Shown here: one piece after another, positions 21,885-33,400 of the stretch
How the letters are laid out: every line of letters begins with the position of its first letter
Numbering within the stretch: position 1 is the stretch's first letter
Origin: Enchytraeus crypticus
Lineage: Eukaryota > Annelida > Clitellata > Enchytraeida > Enchytraeidae
Assembly: GCA_905160935.1 (NCBI GenBank)
Contig: CAJHZI010000533.1
Span: 1,166,501-1,230,500 of the forward strand
Length of the DNA: 64,000 nucleotides
Direction of reading: 5' to 3'
Notes under the pieces: generated by a model
What the model saw: only the letters and a program-made list of their open reading frames with translations
Database searches by the model: none
Told to the model about the DNA's origin: nothing
Program-made: the position numbers and the translations under genes

Positions 21885-23305
21885 GTACCGGCTGGAGCCA
21901 ATGGCGATGTCGGTATGGATTCGATTGATTCGATCGTGGATCAGTATGTGCGGGGTTCAAATCCTAAGCTCGCCCGTCACTGACATCGCTTTCGAGTGAG
22001 GAAACTGACGTTAACCATATCTTTACCAGCTTTTTAAGCTTGGAAGCGGCTATTAGACTTAAAACTATAACTATTCTTTCATTTTAATGTATGCCACTAG
22101 TGAATGATAGTTGTTGCTGTATTGTATCAGTTTTGTACTGTTAAAAGCTTACCTCGTAACAAGTGTTACTCTCATTTGAAGGAAACAGAGTCGTTGTTCA
22201 AGCATGTTATTAGTAATATACATAGACAGTGTACCTATGTGCCTCATGAAGTTATATGAACTTACGTATGAAATACATGAGCTCCGATCTTACCGGTACG
22301 CCGTACTTTGTAGATTCGTTATGTAGCTGGATTCTATAGTTGAAGACTTAACTTAAATTAATTATACTCGTTCAGTAAGTCTTGAGGACCTGCAACACTA
22401 GTCTAGTCGTAGTTTAATGCTTCAATACACAAAGACTGTAAAGGATTCAAATACAAACCTTAAGTCTTAAACTATAGGCTAGTGCAAAAGGCCAAAACTT
22501 TCAATATTTCTTTTGTGTACAGATCTATGTATATTCCAATAATTTGACTCTGTTTTGAGAAATTTGACCTTAATCTGCATTACGGAAATGGCAGAAATGG
22601 CAAATTTTGCAATTACTAATTTCATCAAACCATTAAAGCTTGCCAACAATAGGCCTATCTTATATTTCGATTGCTAATTAAATACATAAGTATAAAATAA
22701 AACAGAAACACGTACATCGTGCGGACAGATTTTTGTTCCCTTTTCCTTAATTCCACTTATGGAGTCCAAATTTCTGCCATTTCTGCCAATTAGCCTATCC
22801 CATGCATTAATTGGCAGAAATGGCAGAAATGCTGAAATTACGTGTAACAAAGCTTTCAAGAACCATCATATCCATTACCAGTTCATTAACCTGTAAGAAA
22901 GAGCCCATGTCCATATGCCAGACACAATTTTATACCAAGTTAAGATGAAAAACTGCTTAAAGATACATATATAGCCGTGTATCATATAGAGTTTTCTGCA
23001 TCAAAATGGAGGCTTTGTAATGTAAACAAAAAATGACGTGTCCATGAAACCTCTATATCTATTATATGTAAAACTACGCAAACAAACCAAGTAACTAAAG
23101 GACCAGCTACAACAATATCAACTATTTAAGGAAAGCGAGATTCGAAGCTTGAGCTATGGGGTAGAATTATTTCCTTTAAAGTGCTTCACGTTATCAGACA
23201 GGTTTAGTTGAATAGTGATGTAAGCCAATCGCAGCGAGGAGTGTTTAGACTGTACTGTGCAAAGGTTACTTATACACCCCCTTCTCTCTCTCTCTCTCTC
23301 TCTCT

Positions 23306-23339
<34 letters not shown>

Positions 23340-23672
23340 TTCAGTTTTACTCTAATTTAGTATATTAGGCTATTTCGGCGGAACATCATTGAATTTATTC
23401 TATACTTACCTCGGATTAGCGATATACTTGATTAGGCTGTTTACTTGATTTAGCTTAGTTTACACTCGCTTGTCATAGACGGTGTGTGTATGGCAATAGA
23501 CTATGTTTTAAAATATTTGTGTAGTTTTATATACATGTAGTGGTTCGTAGAGTTTTGCTCGAGCTTCCTGTCTATATAGGTCTGAGTTGAGTCTACTCTG
23601 TAAGTTATTAGGTTATGGTTTTATATTAAATTTTATAAGTTAGTTTTAATTGATAGAATGTAAAATAATATA

Positions 23673-23726
<54 letters not shown>

Positions 23727-23852
23727 GTATATATATATAATATTATAGATATATAAATATATATATACAAGTATATATATATTATCTATCGTATAAGTAA
23801 TCGTATATAGATATATATATATAGAGATCGTATATACGTATGTATACATATG

Positions 23853-23909
<57 letters not shown>

Positions 23910-24010
23910 ATTTATAATATTATATAGGCTATAATATACTTTTATGTGCTCGTATCCGATAGAATGTAATGTATCACATACATATGCATGTGTATATATA
24001 TGTATGTATG

Positions 24011-24094
<84 letters not shown>

Positions 24095-27000
24095 ATAAAA
24101 GAAATGTAATACATGTAGTATAAGTAGGCCTGATGTTCTTTGGTTTACAACATTCATCGCTGACTGTAGTTTGCAGCCTCATACTATAATATTTGAAACT
24201 TCTGCACCCGCTAGATGAGCGGACTGGTGTCGCACTTGCTTGATAAGCAAGAGGTTTTAGAAATTGTTAGAAAGTGTTAGATAATTATTTATTTCTTGAG
24301 AGGCGTATGGTGTATTGGTAGAACCTCTGCCATTAGGATAGAGAGTAAAGTGTTCAAATCCATGTTCAGTTAAGTGACGATTTATCATATTTATATAATG
24401 ATTTATCATAGATGTGTGCAAAAATGCACACATCTATGATAAATCATTATATACAACAATTATAAGCTGCTTATTCTGTGTACATCTAGGGAGATCTATA
24501 TAGACTTATGTGAATGTCATTGCCTGGCACCACTTGGTACGGTTAGATATGCGGTCTATGACGGCTCAGTGTCGTAAACTTTTATTGTTTTACACATGTT
24601 CATAAAGGAGAAAGGAAACTCGGAGATACGAGTAGAGATACATATTGCCGATACCAAAGAAACTGAACACAAGTAGCTTTCGATTTATTATCGACCTCAC
24701 TATTCATCCTTGCAGATTATAGTTTTTTTAATAATACCAAGTAAACCCTAGTGGACTGAAAGCTGCTGTGGAGTAATGGTATAACGTCAGACTTTAAGTG
24801 ATCGATTCTTGCTCGCGTCGATTTTGTTAATTTATTTTTCAGATTTTCTGATAAGTTTTGAACTGTAGGAGTTAGGAAATCTTACATAAAGGAATCAATT
24901 ATTTAATCAATAATTAAATCCATTTATCAATGAATGAAAAATTTCGAATTCAAATAGAAACAAAAAATAGAAAGAAAAAAAATTAAAATAGAACTAAAAA
25001 TGTCTTAAGTAATATTGTATAAAATAAATAGATAAAAATATGTAGATAAAATTAAGTAATCAGTAATATATAATAAATGAAATAAATAAGTAAATCAACA
25101 AATCTGATTAAATGATAAAAATAAATAATAAATTAATTTTAAAATAATAAATAAATACAATGAAAAATTATTTTATGAAAGTATTTTACAAAATGAATAT
25201 AAATAAATAAAAAATGATATTTAAACAATTGGATCCCAGTTTAGTCTGGGTCGGGATACCTTTCCATTTGTTTTAGAAAATTTTGTAGCTTTTCTAGAGC
25301 CTTGGCTATGTTATGATACCTCTGAATTAGGATACCTCCCAGAATTCTGACAGAATTCTGTGTATGAACACATCCCTCCAAGTAGTATAGTTCTCACACT
25401 GATGATCTGTATAATTGTCATTTGACAAAATTATGACCCCAATAGCTGGTGCCATGTTTTATCACAAACTTATTGTCATAGCATGTCATGGTCATGTGCC
25501 TTCTACTCTTCTAATTCTTCTACTTGGCGTAAAGTGAACGTAGCCAGTCCTTACACTTGCACACTCTTTTATGTCTGCTTTCCCCTTAAATACAGGCACG
25601 AAGGAACTCAATCATTCTTCTGGCAACCTGTCCGCCCATAACATCATTATCAAGCAGGTGAAATGTTAACAAGAGTTATTTTCTGGTCATTGTAAAACTT
25701 ATGTTCAGCATTTTTCGCAGAGATAAACGTTGAATTTAGCTTGTGTATAACTACTACATGTATATAACAGTGGCTGCTCATGATTTGTCTGAAGGCGTGC
25801 TGTTAATTAGCATAGTTCTAGCGCATTGGATTACACTGTAGACAATGGCTGAGGTAATGTTAGAGGAGGATGTACAGATGGAGGCAGTAGGTATAGACTG
25901 CAGCGTGTCACGTAGGACTGACATTGAGAACTGTAGTACGAAAGACTGTAGAGGTAATATTGATAGTGCAGGGCAGTCTAGCTTTGAAGACATTGATATG
26001 ATCAGTGATAATAAACAAAAAGGTGAGTAACTAAGTGTCTCCTATCGAATGTTTAAAAAGAAGCGAACGTTAACGTCAGTTTCCTCACTCGAAAGCGATG
26101 TTAGTGACGGGCGAGTCAAGGATTAGAACCCCGCACATACTGATCCGCGGTCGAATATCTAACCGACATCGCCACTGGCTCCAGCCAACGGTGAATTTTT
26201 TAATATTTATGTAAATATGCACATACTATAAATATCATAGGTTGTATAAATATAGTATAATTGATTTTATAAAGACGAAATAACAGGAATCATGAGAAAA
26301 ATAGTGGATACGTCTTGATATTTTCATATTTAAGATTTGACACTTGAGAAATTAGATCGGCTGTAAATACTATTTTGACATTTCTCGTTGATGTCATTAA
26401 CTGGAATGACATTCGGCTGTAGAAAAACTGGATTATTTAGACATAGATCATAGGCATAGTATTTCATCAGTTGCTATTAAATGTATACACGTTGGTCTAT
26501 TCTTCTGCAACACGTACATAGCATGTGTATTAGGCCTACATATATTGGTAATTAATATTTTATCAATTACTATTAAATGTAATACCCGTGTTGTGTTCAG
26601 CTTGCGGAATAATAGACCAACTGTGGACTGCGCGTATCGTAAAATGCGACAAAGCACCAAGATCCAAACCATCGTTAGAAAGGGAATTCGGTTGTTGAGC
26701 GCGTAGGCCTCAGAAATTGCTACGAAACTATCTAAAATTAATGGAAAGCTTAAAAATTCTGATGCTAGTTAAACTGGATTCAGGGGAAGATAATGATAAT
26801 GATGATGACTATTAAATGTATATAAAAAACTATCTAAATGCACAAATTTTCCAGTAGTTACGGTCATTGACATGTCATTGAGTGATCGAGACATACAAAA
26901 ACATACATAATAAGATATGAGCGGAAACTTTCATGGCTTTCTTGCATTAAATTTCTTGTTATTAAAATATCGTGTTACGGGGTCCGCTGAGTGCGATACA

Positions 27001-27417
27001 TTTTATCTTAATATTAAAAGCAGCCTCATTAGTTGCACATATTAATGTCGTATTTCTTGTGATTTCTTTCTCTCTCTAGCACGTAGATAGACGGCAGATC
27101 TTGGGTACAGATTTATCTCTTGCGCGCGTATATTATAAACATGCAGAGTCATTTTCTATTATCGTTATCTTAACATAAATCGTAAGCCTTTCGACATCTT
27201 CCTATTGATTAACTATAATTTTTAGATGGCTTTCTTATTTTTCAAAGTATCTATCCTAGTTGGCTCTAATGAATATGTACTGTTTTGGGACTATTCCCTG
27301 AAAGTTCGAATTTTTTTTTGGTGCAAAATTTTTAACATATATGATTGAAAATGTTAATATGTTTATATGACAATATGTATAGAATTTAATATGTTCAGCA
27401 CACAAGTAATCATTTTA

Positions 27418-27453
<36 letters not shown>

Positions 27454-30400
27454 TATTATTATTATGTACAAAAAGCTGGTAAAGCTAAGGTTAACCTCAG
27501 TTTCCTCACTGGAAAGCGATATCAGTGACCGGCGAGTCCAGGATTTGAACCCCGCACATACTGATCTGGGGTCGATTATCTTACCGACTTCGCCACTGGT
27601 TGCAGCCAGTGGCGAAGTCGGTGTATCGTCACTGGATTGATATTTTGGTTTACTTGCTTGTAATCTAAGGTTGATTTAGGAATAGTTAATTCCCTGTCTT
27701 ATAGATGTAATGGACTTGAGTGATTGTCTGATTCAGTTTGTTACATGGCTGAGTTGAGAGCATGTTTAACACCTAAGCAGGAGACTAAAATGTTCTGATG
27801 TTTGACTAATTGATCAATCAGTGTAGTATATTTATTGATTGATTAATTATTCCTTAACAGTATCCAGTTAGAAAGGTTAAGTCTTCATTGTGTTGTATTG
27901 TATATTATTGATTGTTTTTTATAAAAGAGGTACCAGTGCTGTAGATGCTATTAGCCTGCCACTAGATATTAGTCAAGACGAAGCCTTTGTTATTGTAGAT
28001 GATTGATTGATTGATTGATTGATTGAGGTTCTACGAGTGCAGTAGATGCAATGGAGGACCTGCCACTTGGCATAGGTCAGTACGATGACTTCCACACTAT
28101 CGATGATTGATTGATTGATTTGTTCTACAAGTGCAGCAGATGCTATGGAGGACCTGCCACTAGGCTTAGGTCAGTACGACGACTTCCACACTATCGATGA
28201 TTGATTGATTGATTGATTGATTGATTTAGGCTCTACGAGTGCAGTAGATGCAATGGAGGACCTGCCACTAGGCATAGGTCAGTACGACGACTTCCACACT
28301 ATCGACTGGCAGCGAGACATATCACGTGATCGCATGCGGCACAGGTACATCATGAAGAAGCGCTCTGAGGGCTGCTTCCAGAAGCTCAAGGCTGCTCATG
28401 ACGCCTGGAGCGGCTGGGTCTGCGTCCTTCTCGTCGGCTGTGCGGCTGGTATGCGCCTAACACTAACACCTAGTAGTTCTATATCCAGCAAGTCACACAG
28501 TGTGCGTGCCTGTGTGTGTCTGTAGGTCTGTGTGTGCCTGTAGGTGTGTGTGTGCTTGTAGATATATGTGTGTGTGTGTGCCAGTAGATCTATGTGTGTG
28601 TGCCTGTAGATCTATGTGTGTGTGCCTGTAGGTGTGTGTGTGCCTGTAAATCTATGTGTGTTTGCCTGTAGATGTGTGTGTGTGCCTGTAGGTTTGTGTG
28701 TGTCTGTAGGTGTGTGTGTGCCTGTAGGTTTGTGTGTGCCTGTAGGGTGTGTGTGTGCCTGTGTAGTAGATCTATGTGTGTGTGCCTGTAGGTGTTGTGT
28801 GTAGATCTATGTGTGTGTGTATGTGTGTGTGCCTGTAGGTGTGTGTGCCTGTAGATCTATGTGTGCCTGTAGATCTATGTGTGCCTGTAGATCTATGTGT
28901 GTGTGCCTGTAGGTGTGTGTGCCTGTAGATCTATGTGTGTGTGTATGTGTGTGTGCCTGTAGGTGTGTGTGCCTGTAGATCTATGTGTGCCTGTAGATCT
29001 ATGTGTGCCTGTAGATCTATGTGTGTGTGCCTGTAGGTGTGTGTGCCTGTAGATCTATGTGTGTGTGTATGTGTGTGTGCCTGTAGGTGTGTGTGCCTGT
29101 AGATCTATGTGTGCCTGTAGATCTATGTGTGCCTGTAGATCTATGTGTGTGTGCCTGTAGGTGTGTGTGCCTGTAGATCTATGTGTGTGTGTGTGTGTAG
29201 GTGTGTGCGCAGCTGTGGTAGACATCGGAGCGACATGGATGTCTGACCTGAAGGAGGGCGTGTGCCTCGAGGCGTTCTGGCTCAACAGAGAACACTGCTG
29301 CTGGGCGGCCAACGACTCCACCTTCGACTTCGACGGCTGCACTTCGGTACTTCATTTCTTTATTTTGTATTGTGTAGATAAAAGTCGCCTAAGTCAGGTA
29401 CTGAAGAAGACAAAGTGGATCCACCTCATAATGAAAATATTTCGCCATGATTAAACGGCTTACAGATATATTTCTGTGCATTTCTAGATGATGATAGAGT
29501 GGACATGTGGTCTTTTGTGTTTCAACTGAAATTATATGTTGAATATGACAGACTGAGAGGTTTGCACTAGAAGGATACCAATAGGGAAATGTCCTAATTG
29601 TATCAATCAGACAAATGTGATTCTTTGTAAATGTTAAAATGTTAAATGTTCTTGTTAAATGTTAAGAAATTGTGCAAAGAAACGAAGTAACTCCAAAATG
29701 ATAATTAAATTCAGCTAAGCAGGGGAAAATAACAGATTACGTAGACTTACGGCCTTTAAGATCTATTGTGTTTCAGATATAAGTGATTTGATAAATATTC
29801 AAGAAGTGGGCGTGACTTGTTCTGATAGTGACCGCCCCCTGACCGATGGCTTGACCTCAAGAAATAGGAATATTTTAATACGTTTAGTGCAGCAGATTGG
29901 TATCTTACGTCGGTTTCGGCACAAGCCATGTTATTGTGCAATTTTATCTTTATCCTTAATTAGCTTACGTGGAAGTAGATCACTTTCCATTATGTACTCG
30001 ATCTAATGAACATTTCAAATATTAACCTTTGCCTGTGACTTCCTTTAAGTAATTGGAATTAGTAGCTCTAGCTATTAGTCTATATGTATGTTTGGTTTCT
30101 TGTAATTATGTGCGTCTGTAGAACTCTATATACAGCATGCACGATAGTTTAGGGTCTTTAGTTAGTTCTTGGTTCTTAGTAGTTTCTGTTCTTAATCTTG
30201 TTCTTTCTTCCTTTTTCTTTCTGTCTTAGTCTCGTCTTTAGAAAGTAAGTAAACTAAGGTAAGGTAACTTACCTTAAGGTTACCGTTACCGTAAGGTAAC
30301 GTAAGAGAAACTGAGTATTGACTAAAAGTTTAAGTTCTAAAGAGAACTGTAACATGTTTAACATTTATCATTTTATTTGGTGGCGGTGGCGGCGTCGGCG

Positions 30401-33400
30401 ACGACGACGACGACGAAGATAGTAGAAAACTAATAACAGCTGTCAATTGTTTCAGTGGAAGTCATGGCCTGAGTTATTTGGAGCATCGTCGTCTCGGGGA
30501 GCCGTGCCCTATCTAGCTAGCTACCTCATGTACATCGTGTGGGCCCTTATCTTCTCTTCACTGGCCGCCATGTTGGTTAGAGTCTTCGCTCCCTATGCGT
30601 GCGGATCTGGTATTCCTGAGGTTAGCCAGCCTGCTAGTTACTTTATTAAAATGTTAGTTACTTTATTCATTTAGTTAATTTAGTTAACTTATTACTTAGT
30701 ATATCAGCCACTTCTCCGTAAATTTTTGAATCACTTAGTCCATCAGTCAGCTATTCAATCACTCAGTCAATCTGTCATCTAATCAATCACTCAATCAATC
30801 AGTCATCTAAAAAGCTGGTAAAGCTAATGTTAACGTCAGCTTTCTCACTCGAAAGCAATGTCAGTGATGGATATGAACCCCGCACATACTGATACAGAGT
30901 CGAATATCTTTACTACATCGCCACTGGCTCCAGCCAATCAATCTAATCAATCCTACTCTGTGGTATGATTATGTATGATTGTACGTAGATCAAGACAACA
31001 CTGAGCGCTGTGGTATGATTGTATATGATTGTACGTAGATCAAGACAACACTGAGCACTGTGGTATGATTGTATATGATTGTGTGTAGATCAAGGCAACA
31101 CTGAGCACTGTGGTATGATTGTATATGATTGTACGTAGATCAAGACAACACTGAGCACTGTGGTATGATTGTACATAGATCAAGACAATATTGAGCGGTT
31201 TTATAATACGAGGCTACCTGGGCAAGTGGACACTGCTGATCAAGTCAGTGGGCATGATGTTCTCGGTGTCGTCAGGTCTTAGTCTGGGTAAGGAGGGCCC
31301 GTACGTGCACATAGCGAGCTGCTGCGGCAACATCCTCTCACATCTCTTCCCCAAGTACGACAAGAACGAGGCCAAGAAGCGAGAGGTTGCTGCTTATTAC
31401 CTGCAGTCGTCTAGTTGTTCTGTAGGCTTACATAAAATTACATTAGGCTAAATTTAGTTAAGTAATTGACTGAGAGGAAGGCTGGATCGTTGGACAGGTC
31501 AAGGTCAAGGTCATACCTAAATGATCGGAGATGTGATGGTCCCCTGACTCGATCTGCATGTGAGAAATAACTACCGTCAGATCTGTCGACATGGTTGTTG
31601 AGCTGCTCTTGCGCATCTGGTTACCATATTCGGGCGGTCTTAGATCCATTCGCGATCCCTCACATTGAAAGACAAACTGACTCTCAAGGGTGGATGGAAG
31701 ACCAGTGGCGACGTCACTGTATGGGGGTGCCTCACCGTATTTAGCTGCTTCGCTGCAGACGATTATAAGCGGCTTGCTGAACACGTGATTGTAGTCTCGC
31801 TTAGTCATGAGATGATCCTTACTGAGAGCAGAGGCTCCGCCCTCTTGTGACGAAAATGTATTATTATTATTATTATTATGAAAATAGAATAGCTTCAGTT
31901 AGAAAAAGTTCTTTAAAGATTTGTTAATAAATTATCATTATTAGCATTTTTATTATTAGTTTTTTATTTATTTAAATATTAAGTGTTAAATGAATATAAG
32001 CTACCATTTGTATGCGGGTCTTAGTCGTATATTGTCTAAGTACATTCTTAAGTTATAATCTATGATAAGTTATAATCTATGATAAGTTATAATCTATGAT
32101 AAATTATAATCTATGATAAGTTATAATCTATGATAAGTTATAATCTATGATAAATTATAATCTATGATAAGTTATAATCTATAATAAGTTATGATCTATG
32201 ATAAGTTATAATCTATGATAAGTTATAATCTATAATAAGTTATAATCTATGATAAGTTATAATCTATGATAAGTTATAATCTATGATAAGTTATAATCTA
32301 TAATAAGTTATAATCTATGATAAGTTATAATCTATGATAAGTTATAATCTATGATAAGTTATAATCTATAATAAGTTATAATCTATGATAAGTTATAATC
32401 TATGATAAGTTATAATCTATGATAAGTTATAATCTATAATAAGTTATAATCTATGATAAGTTATAATCTATGATAAGTTATAATCTATGATAAGTTATAA
32501 TCTATGATAAGTTATAATCTATGATCTATATAAGTTATAATCTATGATAAGTTATAATCTATAATAAGTTATAATCTATGATAAGTTATAATCTATGATA
32601 AGTTATAATCTATGTTATAATCTATGATAAGTTATAATCTATGATAAGTTATAATCTATGATTATAATCTATAGATATGTTATAATCTATGATAAGTTAT
32701 AATCTATAAGCTATGATCTATGATAATCTATGATAAGTTATAATCTATAATAAGTTATAATTATAATCTAATGATAAGTTATAATCTATATGATCTATGA
32801 TATTATAATCTATGATAAGTTGAGTTATAATCTTATGTTATAATCTATGATAATGTAATCTATAATGTTATGATAATATCTATAGTTATAATCTATGATA
32901 AGTTATAATCTATGATAAGTTATAATCTATAATAAGTTATGATCTATGATAAGTTATAATCTATGATAAGTTATAATCTATAATAAGTTATAATCTATGA
33001 TAAGTTATAACCTATGATAAGTTATAATCTATAATAAGTTATGATCTATGATAAGTTATAATCTATGATAAGTTATAATCTGTGATAAGTTATATCTAGA
33101 TAAGTTATAATCTATAATAAGTTATGATCTATGATAAGTTATAATCTATGATAAGTTATAATCTATAATAAGGTATGATCTATGATAAGTTATAATCTAT
33201 GATAAGTTATAATCTATGATAAGTTATAATCTATAATAAGTTATAATCTATGATAAGTTATAATCTATGATAATATAATCTATGATAAGTTACAATCTAT
33301 TGTGATTATGGCGTTTTCTGTGGCTTAGATTTTATCAGCGGCTGCTGCAGCAGGAGTGAGTGTGGCTTTTGGAGCTCCTATAGGCGGAGTCTTGTTCAGT

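Noticed and set aside
24298..24375. Functional tRNA genes here, near 24775-24840 and at 37898-37967
   Set aside because: A and B boxes are present but acceptor and anticodon stems do not pair convincingly; better read as SINE heads or pseudogenes.
28616..29342. Val/Cys-rich and Thr/His-rich frames
   Set aside because: Shadows of the TG minisatellite in ClC intron 4; only the part from 29201 is coding.
29213..29346. ClC exon 5 starting at 29213
   Set aside because: The AG at 29211-29212 is usable and in frame, but it leaves the helix four residues short of the family; the start at 29201 aligns without a gap. Kept only as a possible isoform.
31458..31850. Overlapping plus and minus frames in ClC intron 7
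   Set aside because: Only a faint SDH-like motif; no recognisable domain, so not called as a gene.
32054..33300. CRISPR-like regular array
   Set aside because: Units are contiguous 17-mers without spacers, in an animal gene intron.
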